From contig CAMHOI010000017.1 of the NCBI GenBank assembly GCA_946186725.1, positions 1 to 11,496 on the forward strand: DNA of 11,496 bases, written 5' to 3'. The stretch's first letter is position 1. The number at the start of each line of letters is the position of its first letter. This stretch comes from an uncultured Clostridia bacterium (GTDB lineage Bacteria > Bacillota > Clostridia > Oscillospirales > Acutalibacteraceae). Made by a program: the position numbers and the translations under genes. This document shows, in pieces, positions 1 to 5,345 of the stretch. The notes beneath the pieces were generated by a model. That model was given only the letters and a program-made list of their open reading frames with translations, did not search any database and was not told the DNA's origin.

Positions 1-818
1 TTGACCACCTCGTCGATGGCGGCCTTGACTCGCTCCTCGAAGTCGCCGCGGTACTTGGTGCCCGCGACCATGCCGGTCAGATCCAGAGAGACCACCCGCT
101 TGTTTTTGAGCAGCTCGGGGACGTTGCCCGCGGCGATGGCGAGGGCAAGCCCTTCCACGACGGCGGTCTTGCCTACGCCCGGCTCCCCGATCAGGCAGGG
201 ATTGTTCTTGGTGCGGCGGGTGAGGATCTGGAGGATACGCTCGATCTCCTTGGCGCGGCCGATGACGGGATCCAGCTTGCCCGCCCTGGCCTCGGCGGTC
301 AGGTCGCGGCCGTACTGGTCCAGCGTGGGCGTTTTGCCTCCTTTGCGTTTGACGGAGGTCGGCTCGCCGCTCTCCTCGCGGGTGCGCACCGCTTTCTCGG
401 TCTCATGCAGCAGAGCGGCGCCGTCGCCCCCGGTCTTGCCGATGAAGCGCACGGCATAGTTGTCCCCCTCCTCCAGGATGGCCAGCAGCAGGTGCTCGGT
501 GCCCACCAGAGAGGAGCCGACGGCGCGGGCGGCGGCGACCGCCATTTCCACGATGCGCTTGGCGCGCGGGGTGAACATATCGGGGGTCAGCTCGGTCGGT
601 TCTCCCCGCCCGACGGTGCTCTCCAGCGCCTGCTCGACGGCCTCGGCGGTGACGCCTTTGTCCTCCAGCAGGTGGGCGGCGACGCCCTTGCCCTCCTTGA
701 GCAGACCGATCAGGATGTGTTCGCTGCCGATGTAGGTGTGGCCGAGCTCCTGCGCCGTTTCCACGGCCAGGTTGAGGGCCTCGTTGGCCCGCTCGGTGAA
801 TCCTTTGAATTCATACAT
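1..818 (-). CDS. clpC: ATP-dependent Clp protease ATP-binding subunit ClpC (N-terminal part, runs off the window)
   Basis: This is the first 272 residues of the Hsp100/ClpC unfoldase; the rest lies beyond base 1. In the cytoplasm ClpC hexamers unfold substrates and feed them to ClpP. The N-domain shows the usual two repeats (about residues 5-65, with GSEHIL at 31-36, and 82-128, with GTEHLL at 106-111). Glu33 and Glu108 align with the acidic residues that bind phospho-arginine in Bacillus ClpC. A linker with LDQYGRDLT (167-173 region) leads into AAA domain 1, with Walker A GEPGVGKT at 211-218 and the pore-loop KYRG at 255-258. The start ATG at 818 gives MYEFKGFTERA, typical for the family. 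The gene begins 4 bases after the mcsB stop, with an AAAGG about 10 bases upstream, so it is translated from the ctsR operon mRNA. ClpC rather than ClpA/B/E is supported by the N-domain and the operon; confidence is high. Confidence 0.96.
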   Translation of the reverse strand, partial: MYEFKGFTERANEALNLAVETAQELGHTYIGSEHILIGLLKEGKGVAAHLLEDKGVTAEAVEQALESTVGRGEPTELTPDMFTPRAKRIVEMAVAAARAVGSSLVGTEHLLLAILEEGDNYAVRFIGKTGGDGAALLHETEKAVRTREESGEPTSVKRKGGKTPTLDQYGRDLTAEARAGKLDPVIGRAKEIERILQILTRRTKNNPCLIGEPGVGKTAVVEGLALAIAAGNVPELLKNKRVVSLDLTGMVAGTKYRGDFEERVKAAIDEVV

Positions 819-822
819 GAGA

Positions 823-1833
823 TCATAACCTTTCCCGTGCCAGCTTGGCACGTGCTTTATCCCGCTCGGCGGGATCGAGGGGTTTGCCTTCGGCGGCCTG
901 GATGGAGGCCGGCCCGGCGCTGATCATCAGCTCCTCAACGGTGGCCAGGGGCAGGTCCTTGATGACGCCCATGGCGACCCCCAGACGGACCTGGGAGATC
1001 AGCTCCATAAATTCCTGTGAGGTGACGGCGCGTGCAAACTTGAGGGTGCCCAGGGCGCGGTAGGCCGCGTCCTCGATGCCGTCGGGATCGAGAGAGGAAC
1101 GAAGCGCCCGCTCCTGCTGTATGGCCTGGGCCGCGATGGCGCGCAGGTTCTCGATGGCGGCCTCCTCCGAAATGCCCAGCGTGACCTGATTGGAAACCTG
1201 GTAGAGCGCGGCGACGGGCTTGGTGCCCTCGCCGTAGGTGCCCCGTACCGTCATGCCGATCTTGCTGACGGTGGCGGCCAGGCGGTTGATGCCGCCGCTC
1301 GCCTCCAGCGCGGGCAGATGAAGCATCAGGGAGGCACGCAGCCCCGTGCCCAGGTTGGTCGGGCACTCGGTCAGGTAGCCCAGCCGCTCGTCAAAGGCGT
1401 ATGTCAGACGGGCGGAGAGGGCGTCGTCGATCGCGTTGGCCGTGCGATAGGCCTCCTCGGGCGCCAGACCCGCCTCCATGACCTGGATGCGGATGTGATC
1501 CTCCTCGCAGAGCATGATGCTGACCGATTCGTCCTCGCTGAGCAGGAGGGCCTTGCCCTCCCGCCGGGCGGCGAAGGCGGGGCTGATGAGGTGGCGCTCC
1601 ACCATGGCCTCGGCGGTAATGTCGGGCAGGGTCTCCATCTCCAGATACTTGAATTGCTTGCCCAGCGTCGTGTCAGCAAACAGGGCGTCGCGCACCTGCT
1701 CGTTGACCTGTCGGCGCTGTTCGGCGGTCATGCGGGAGGGGAAGGGGATCCCGGCCAGATTCCTGGCCAGCCGGATGCGGGTGGAAACGACGGTGTCGGC
1801 TTCCTTGCCCAGAGAAGCATACCATTTATTCAT
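823..1833 (-). CDS. mcsB: Protein-arginine kinase McsB
   Basis: This is a 336-residue phosphagen-kinase-fold enzyme that phosphorylates arginine side chains, including those of CtsR and of damaged proteins, marking them for ClpCP. Visible family motifs are STRIRLARN (17-25, nucleotide-phosphate contacts), the catalytic-cysteine motif ECPTNLGTGLRAS (Cys157), and RGTYGEGT (197-204). Near the C-terminus RDKARA (324-329) fits the RDxxRA motif that in Geobacillus/Bacillus McsB forms an allosteric phospho-arginine site, so the arginine-kinase role is better supported than a generic guanido kinase. I chose the ATG at 1833 (MNKWYASLG): it sits behind a GAGGAGGG site inside the end of mcsA, whereas an upstream extension to 1893 would add 20 unrelated residues overlapping mcsA. 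The start overlaps the mcsA stop by 8 bases, suggesting translational coupling with its activator. Length matches the family. Confidence 0.96.
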   Translation of the reverse strand: MNKWYASLGKEADTVVSTRIRLARNLAGIPFPSRMTAEQRRQVNEQVRDALFADTTLGKQFKYLEMETLPDITAEAMVERHLISPAFAARREGKALLLSEDESVSIMLCEEDHIRIQVMEAGLAPEEAYRTANAIDDALSARLTYAFDERLGYLTECPTNLGTGLRASLMLHLPALEASGGINRLAATVSKIGMTVRGTYGEGTKPVAALYQVSNQVTLGISEEAAIENLRAIAAQAIQQERALRSSLDPDGIEDAAYRALGTLKFARAVTSQEFMELISQVRLGVAMGVIKDLPLATVEELMISAGPASIQAAEGKPLDPAERDKARAKLARERL

Positions 1834-2326
1834 GATCCTTGCCCTCCTCTTCCATGGCGTGGATGCGGTCGCGCAGGGCGGCCGCTTCTTCAAACTGCTC
1901 GGCGTTGACGGCGGCGCGAAGCTGCTCCTTCAAGGCCTCCAGCTCGCTTTCGCGGGTGGGCGCGGCCTCTTCGGCGCGGGGTCGTTTGCCGGCGTGGACG
2001 GCCTTGCCGTGCATGCGCTGCAGGGAGGGGAGAAGCTGCTCCAAAAAGGTCTCGTAGCATTGACCACAGCCGACCCGGCCCGACGCCACGATGTCGTCAA
2101 AGCAGCTCCCGCAGCCGGGACAGCGCTTGCGCTTGTCGGCGTAGGGGACGGTCTTGACGCCTTCCCCGAAGAAGGTGCCCAGCAGGTCGCTGAGCCCGAA
2201 CTGGTTCTGCACCGCGTGACTCAACCGCGCGCAGTCGGCGCAGAGGTGATGGGATTCGACCACACCGTTGATGCTGGTCTTGATGTGTGTGGTGGCGACG
2301 TTCTTGCCGCATTTTTCACATAGCAT
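1826..2326 (-). CDS. mcsA: McsA, zinc-finger activator of the McsB arginine kinase
   Basis: This 166-residue adaptor binds McsB and is required for full kinase activity in Firmicutes. The sequence shows paired CxxC zinc-binding motifs: CEKC (3-6) with CADC (29-32), and CPGCGSC (69-75) with CGQC (87-90). A C-terminal UVR-type helical hairpin follows (about 127-160, with LKEQLRAAVNAEQFEEAAALRD as its core, 132-153), as in McsA and UvrB. The region between 110 and 127 is basic and low in complexity. The start ATG at 2326 has an AGGAGTGA site upstream. The gene follows ctsR by about 30 bases and overlaps mcsB by 8 bases, so the expected ctsR-mcsA-mcsB order is intact. Zinc binding is inferred from the cysteines; the functional assignment also rests on the operon. 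Confidence 0.95.
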   Translation of the reverse strand: MLCEKCGKNVATTHIKTSINGVVESHHLCADCARLSHAVQNQFGLSDLLGTFFGEGVKTVPYADKRKRCPGCGSCFDDIVASGRVGCGQCYETFLEQLLPSLQRMHGKAVHAGKRPRAEEAAPTRESELEALKEQLRAAVNAEQFEEAAALRDRIHAMEEEGKDHE

Positions 2327-2356
2327 GATATATCACTCCTTTGATATGACGTGCGT

Positions 2357-2809
2357 TCAGACCTGGGTCATGAGCATGTGTTTGAAGAGGGAGGCCCGCA
2401 GGCGGTCCCGGTCCTCGGGGGCAACGGCGCGCAGCGCCGAATCGGAGAGCGCGGCCAACATGAGTTTCGCCGCCCTCGGGTCGAGGTATTCGCGGTACAC
2501 GAGATTTTCCACGATGACCTTGGCCGACTGGGCCTCCAGCGTCGGCCCGACCGAATTGACAATGTGCATCAAAGCGTTGGAGGAACCGGTGCGGATCTCG
2601 GTGATGCGGATGTAGCCGCCGCCGCCCCGCTTGCTCTCTACGATGTAGCCCCGCTCGGGGGTGAAGCGGGAAGCGATGACGTAGTTGATCTGGCTTGGCA
2701 CGCACCCGATGGCCTCCGCCAGGGTGTTGCGCCGGATCTCCGCCGTCCCCTCGTTGCTGCTTTCGAGCAGCTCCAGGATGCGCTTGGCGATCTGATCGCT
2801 GATAAGCAT
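2357..2809 (-). CDS. ctsR: CtsR, transcriptional repressor of class III stress genes
   Basis: This 150-residue dimeric repressor controls clp and mcs genes and is the first gene of its own operon. The N-terminal winged helix-turn-helix spans about residues 5-72, with the recognition helix region near 36-48 (VPSQINYVIASRF). The glycine-rich wing RGGGGYIRI (61-69) matches the heat-sensing tetraglycine loop of Bacillus CtsR, and Arg61 corresponds to the arginine there that McsB phosphorylates. The C-terminal helical half (about 78-150) fits the dimerisation/McsB-interaction domain. I start at the ATG at 2809 (MLISDQIAKRI) because AAAGGAG lies 8 bases upstream; a GTG at 2818 would lie inside that spacer and is less likely. 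Operator boxes in the leader (see below) indicate autorepression. Confidence 0.96.
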   Translation of the reverse strand: MLISDQIAKRILELLESSNEGTAEIRRNTLAEAIGCVPSQINYVIASRFTPERGYIVESKRGGGGYIRITEIRTGSSNALMHIVNSVGPTLEAQSAKVIVENLVYREYLDPRAAKLMLAALSDSALRAVAPEDRDRLRASLFKHMLMTQV

Positions 2810-2827
2810 AGTGACCACTCCTTTGCT

Positions 2828-2844
2828 TTTGACCTTTTCTGACT
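2828..2844 (-). promoter_or_regulatory. CtsR operator box 3 (at the transcription start, opposite orientation)
   Basis: On the minus strand the sequence reads AGTCAGA-AAA-GGTCAAA, one mismatch from the CtsR consensus. It lies just downstream of the -10, over the predicted start point, facing boxes 1 and 2. Confidence 0.78.
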
Positions 2845-2847
2845 ATC

Positions 2848-2876
2848 ATTGTATCCACAAAGTCAAAAAAGGTCAA
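2848..2876 (-). promoter_or_regulatory. Sigma-A promoter of the ctsR-mcsA-mcsB-clpC operon
   Basis: Reading the minus strand, a -35 element TTGACC (plus-strand 2871-2876) is followed after exactly 17 bases by a -10 element TACAAT (2848-2853). Transcription should begin near 2840, about 30 bases before the ctsR ATG. The -35 is embedded in a CtsR box, so repressor binding would occlude polymerase. No other promoter is visible before clpC. Confidence 0.82.
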
Positions 2877-2877
2877 A
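2861..2877 (+). promoter_or_regulatory. CtsR operator box 1 (over the -35)
   Basis: AGTCAAA-AAA-GGTCAAA is a full match to the CtsR heptad direct repeat RGTCAAA-NAN-RGTCAAA. It covers the -35 of the operon promoter, consistent with steric repression. Confidence 0.88.
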
Positions 2878-2893
2878 GTCAGAAAAAGTCAAT
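2877..2893 (+). promoter_or_regulatory. CtsR operator box 2 (upstream of the -35, tandem with box 1)
   Basis: AGTCAGA-AAA-AGTCAAT is a degenerate CtsR repeat in the same orientation as box 1, sharing one base with it. It departs from the consensus at one position in each heptad (G for A; T for the last A). It may give cooperative binding. Confidence 0.65.
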
Positions 2894-3023
2894 CAGACGC
2901 CGCTTTTTCCGCGCAAGGGGGCAAAAACGCTTCCAAACTCATTGTTTCTGTTTTTTTCTTGATTTTTCTTCGATTTTCAAAATGGGGAACCGATCGGCCG
3001 CGCTGTCATAGTATGGTAGTGAA

Positions 3024-3041
3024 ATACGGCACGCGCCGTAT
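3024..3041 (+). repeat. Perfect 7-bp inverted repeat in the leader of the Cys-rich peptide gene
   Basis: ATACGGC and GCCGTAT flank a 4-base loop (ACGC). The repeat ends 4 bases before the AAAGGAGG ribosome binding site at 3046-3053. It could be an RNA hairpin tuning translation or mRNA stability, or a DNA operator; sequence alone does not decide. Confidence 0.6.
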
Positions 3042-3062
3042 GGAGAAAGGAGGAAACGCGCT

Positions 3063-3191
3063 ATGTGTAACGGCTTCGGAAACAACAGCTGTCTGTGGAT
3101 CATCCTCATCCTCATCATCCTGTTTGGCTGCGGCGGCGGCTGCGGCTGCGGGAACGACAACGGCTGCGGCTGCAACAACTGCGGCTGCTGA
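3063..3191 (+). CDS. Small Cys/Gly-rich membrane-associated peptide (clostridial high-cysteine small protein type)
   Basis: This is a 42-residue ORF, MCNGFGNNSC followed by a wholly hydrophobic stretch (residues 11-21, WIILILIILF) and a tail made almost only of Gly, Cys and Asn. Cysteines stand at 2, 10, 23, 27, 29, 35, 37, 40 and 42 (9 of 42) and there are 11 glycines. A strong AAAGGAGG site lies 9 bases before the ATG, and a hairpin follows the stop, so it is a bona fide single-gene unit despite its size. It resembles the very short 'chorion class high-cysteine' proteins often annotated in clostridia and the YjcZ-like sporulation peptides; this resemblance is recalled, not searched. Function is unknown. 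The short hydrophobic segment could insert in or lie on a membrane, and the tail could bind metal or be disulfide cross-linked, for example in a spore layer. Confidence 0.75.
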   Translation: MCNGFGNNSCLWIILILIILFGCGGGCGCGNDNGCGCNNCGC

Positions 3192-3205
3192 CCTCATACA
3201 AAAGG

Positions 3206-3232
3206 AGCCGCCCCCCGGTCCGGGAGGCGGCT
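3206..3232. terminator. GC-rich hairpin between convergent genes (probable bidirectional terminator)
   Basis: AGCCGCC (3206-3212) pairs with GGCGGCT (3226-3232), with further C/G pairing inside. It lies 14 bases after the Cys-rich peptide stop and 15 bases after the stop of the convergent araC-type gene. On the minus strand a short T run (CCTTTTG) follows the stem; on the plus strand the tail TCGTTCTGT is only moderately U-rich, so termination is better supported for the minus-strand gene. Confidence 0.65.
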
Positions 3233-3247
3233 TCGTTCTGTCTGGCG

Positions 3248-4033
3248 TCAGCTTTCGTATTTCTTGTAGGTGTCGCGCACGTAGGCGCGCGGGGTTATGC
3301 CCATGCGGCGCTTGAAGACGTAGCTGAAATAGCTTTGGGAGGAGAACCCGCATTCAAAGGCGATCTTTGTCAGAGAATCGTTGGTGGTCAGCAGGAGATG
3401 GATGGCCTTGCGGATGCGCTGCTCCTCCACGTATTCCCGCAGGGTTTTGCCCACGGAGGCACGGAAGGTATTATGGAAGTAGATGGGGCTGAAGGACATG
3501 GCCTTGGACACCCGCTCCAGAGTGAGATCCTCGGTCAGGTGATCCTGGATGTAATTCAGCGTCTCCTCAATGAGGGTCTGCCGGGCGGCCACGCGCGTGT
3601 TGCCCTGCCGGGCCTCGTCGGTGCGCAGAGTGTAGATCAGCTCCAGCAGGCGGCTTTGCAGCAGAAGGCGGGAATCCTCCGAAAAGGAACTGTAATGGCG
3701 GATCATTCTGACAAAGAGGGAGCGGTAGGTCTCTCCCTTGCCGGTGATGAAAGAGTCGGAGATCTCGTTCATGGCGTCCCGCATGGGCCCCTCGGAGAGG
3801 AGGATGTGGACGTAGTAGGGGAACTCGGTATAACGGGCCTGCCCCGGCTTGGCGCAGATCACAGTGTCCTGCCGGATGGGGTAGGCGTTGGAGTCAATAT
3901 GGGTGACGCCGCCGTCCTCAAGGGCCAGCTCGATCTCGAATTTCCACACCGAGCGGCTTTTGGAGGTTTCAATGTTTTTGAAGGCGACACGGGAATCGAA
4001 GACTCCGCAGGCGACGATTTCAGGCAGTTCCAT
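3248..4033 (-). CDS. AraC-family transcriptional regulator
   Basis: This is a 261-residue regulator with an N-terminal sensing half (about 1-130, probably a cupin-like ligand-binding fold) and a C-terminal AraC/XylS DNA-binding domain. The two helix-turn-helix units are visible: LTLERVSKAMSFSPIYFHNT (170-189) and SLTKIAFECGFSSQSYFSYV (220-239), followed by the family signature FKRRMGITPRAYR-like end (240-252). I chose the ATG at 4033 because GGAGG lies 6 bases before it; a TTG start at 4069 would add 12 residues without a site. It is divergent from the dehydratase-hydrolase-SDR operon, the usual arrangement for an activator of a sugar-utilisation operon, and has its own consensus promoter. 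The inducer cannot be read from the sequence; a carbohydrate or sugar acid is inferred from the neighbours. Confidence 0.93.
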   Translation of the reverse strand: MELPEIVACGVFDSRVAFKNIETSKSRSVWKFEIELALEDGGVTHIDSNAYPIRQDTVICAKPGQARYTEFPYYVHILLSEGPMRDAMNEISDSFITGKGETYRSLFVRMIRHYSSFSEDSRLLLQSRLLELIYTLRTDEARQGNTRVAARQTLIEETLNYIQDHLTEDLTLERVSKAMSFSPIYFHNTFRASVGKTLREYVEEQRIRKAIHLLLTTNDSLTKIAFECGFSSQSYFSYVFKRRMGITPRAYVRDTYKKYES

Positions 4034-4098
4034 GAGCGTCCTCCGTATCAGCGCATGATAAAAAAACAAACAATATGGGGCTCAACAGAGTAAGATTC

Positions 4099-4123
4099 TA
4101 TAAGCAATCCTTCCTGCTTTATA
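4099..4123. repeat. Imperfect inverted repeat in the divergent promoter region (candidate operator)
   Basis: TATAAGCA (4099-4106) and TGCTTTATA (4115-4123) flank ATCCTTCC. The AAGCA/TGCTT core is exact and the TATA ends match with one extra base in the right arm. The repeat overlaps the araC start-point area and the only good forward -10 (TATAAT, 4120-4125), a good place for regulator binding. AraC proteins usually prefer direct repeats, so the role is tentative. Confidence 0.42.
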
Positions 4124-4149
4124 ATAAACTATACAAGGTAATTTGTCAA
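4121..4149 (-). promoter_or_regulatory. Sigma-A promoter of the AraC-family gene
   Basis: On the minus strand, TTGACA (plus 4144-4149) and TATTAT (4121-4126) are separated by exactly 17 bases. This near-consensus promoter faces the araC-type gene, leaving a leader of about 80 bases. It physically overlaps the forward TATAAT at 4120-4125. The forward direction has no good -35 at 16-18 bases, so the two promoters may compete. Confidence 0.75.
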
Positions 4150-4172
4150 CATCGGCAAAGGAGAGAAACGCG

Positions 4173-5333
4173 ATGAAAGTTACGGACGTCAAGACCTTCG
4201 TGGTGGACTGCTTCCGGACCAACTGGGTCTTCGTCAAGGTCTACACCGACGAGGGGGTCGACGGTGTGGGCGAAGCGACGCTGGAGTACAAAGAAAAGGC
4301 GCTGCTGGGCGCCGTGGAGCACATCCGGGAGTACCTGGTGGGCAAGGACCCGCTGACCATCGAGAAGCATTTTCATGACATCTACCGCGACGCCTACTGG
4401 CGGGGCGGCGCCGTGCTGATGAGCGCGCTGTCCGCCGTCGAGACGGCGCTTTGGGACATTCTGGGCAAGCACCTGGGCGTGCCCGTGTATCAGCTGCTGG
4501 GCGGCCGCGTCAACGACAAGGTCCGCATCTACGTCAACGGTTGGTTCGCCGGCGCCAAGACGCCCGAGGAGTTCGGGGAGAAGGCGCGCATCGCTGTTCA
4601 GCGGGGCGTGACCGCCATGAAGTGGGATCCCTTCGGCAAGTCCTATCTGGAGATCTCCAACAAGGATCTGGACACCGCCCTGCGGTGCGTGGCCGCCGTG
4701 CGGGAGGCCGTCGGCCCCGCCGTCGACCTGCTCATCGAGGGACACGGCCGCTTCAACGTCCCCACCGGCATCAAGATCGCCAGAGAGCTGGAGCCCTTCA
4801 AGCCCATGTTCTTTGAGGAGCCCACCCCGCCCGACAACCTGGAAGCCCTCAAGGCGGTGCGGGACAAGTCGCCCGTCGCCATCTCCGCGGGCGAGCGGCT
4901 CTACACCCTCAAATCCTACAAGGATCTCTTCGAGATGCGCGCGGCCGATTACATCCAGCCCGACATCTCCCACGCCGGCGGCATCATGGAGCTCAAGAAG
5001 ATCGCCGCCGTCGCCGAGGCCTATTATATCCCCTTCGCGCCCCACAATCCCTCCGGCCCCGTGGCCAACGCCGCCACCCTGCAGCTGGCCGCCTGCTGCC
5101 CCAACTTCTCCATTCTGGAGATCATGTACAGCGACGTCGAATGGCGCAAGGATGTCACCGACGAGGCGCTGACGTACAAGGACGGCTTCATCACCATCCC
5201 CGACAAGCCGGGTCTGGGCATTGAGATCAACGAGGAGGAATGCCTCAAGCATCCCTATCAACCCCATACTCTGCGCCACTATACCGGCGCTCTGACCGAC
5301 ATCCGGCCTGCCAAGACCGAGTTTTATTTCTAA
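4173..5333 (+). CDS. Enolase-superfamily (mandelate racemase/muconate lactonizing type) sugar-acid dehydratase
   Basis: This is a 386-residue protein of the MR/MLE group, closest in motif layout to galactonate-type acid-sugar dehydratases. The N-terminal capping domain (about 1-120) contains RGGAVLMSALSAVETALWDI (77-96). The barrel carries MKWDP (Lys150) at the second strand, metal ligands proposed at Glu189 (IEGHGR), Glu215 (FFEEP) and Glu241 (AGERL), His191 next to the first ligand, and the Asp264 (QPDISH)/His291 (APHNP) dyad. Two histidines in these places are typical of enzymes dehydrating sugar acids to 2-keto-3-deoxy acids; Glu rather than Asp as first ligand is a variation. The ATG at 4173 has AAAGGAGA 8 bases upstream; an upstream TTG at 4143 would add 10 atypical residues. 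It is the first gene of a three-gene operon, 12 bases before the hydrolase gene. The exact substrate is unknown. Confidence 0.88.
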   Translation: MKVTDVKTFVVDCFRTNWVFVKVYTDEGVDGVGEATLEYKEKALLGAVEHIREYLVGKDPLTIEKHFHDIYRDAYWRGGAVLMSALSAVETALWDILGKHLGVPVYQLLGGRVNDKVRIYVNGWFAGAKTPEEFGEKARIAVQRGVTAMKWDPFGKSYLEISNKDLDTALRCVAAVREAVGPAVDLLIEGHGRFNVPTGIKIARELEPFKPMFFEEPTPPDNLEALKAVRDKSPVAISAGERLYTLKSYKDLFEMRAADYIQPDISHAGGIMELKKIAAVAEAYYIPFAPHNPSGPVANAATLQLAACCPNFSILEIMYSDVEWRKDVTDEALTYKDGFITIPDKPGLGIEINEEECLKHPYQPHTLRHYTGALTDIRPAKTEFYF

Positions 5334-5345
5334 GGAGCGGATAGT

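Noticed and set aside
1..923. Several plus-strand frames opposite clpC and mcsB
   Set aside because: Ser/Arg-rich or Gly-rich shadows without motifs; the minus strand encodes clear ClpC and McsB.
3110..3190. Short-period GGC/TGC repetitive pattern that could be taken for a microsatellite or repeat array
   Set aside because: It is the coding sequence of the Cys/Gly-rich tail, in frame from a good start to a stop. No CRISPR-like spacer structure exists here or elsewhere in the window.
3006..3353. Minus-strand 115-residue frame with Ala/Pro runs
   Set aside because: Antisense translation of the Gly/Cys repeat codons of the small peptide gene; no ribosome site and it crosses the terminator hairpin.
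3095..4093. 332-residue plus-strand frame covering the araC-type gene and part of the Cys-rich peptide gene
   Set aside because: No start signal. It runs antisense to a clear AraC regulator and out of frame with the Cys-rich peptide, through the hairpin.
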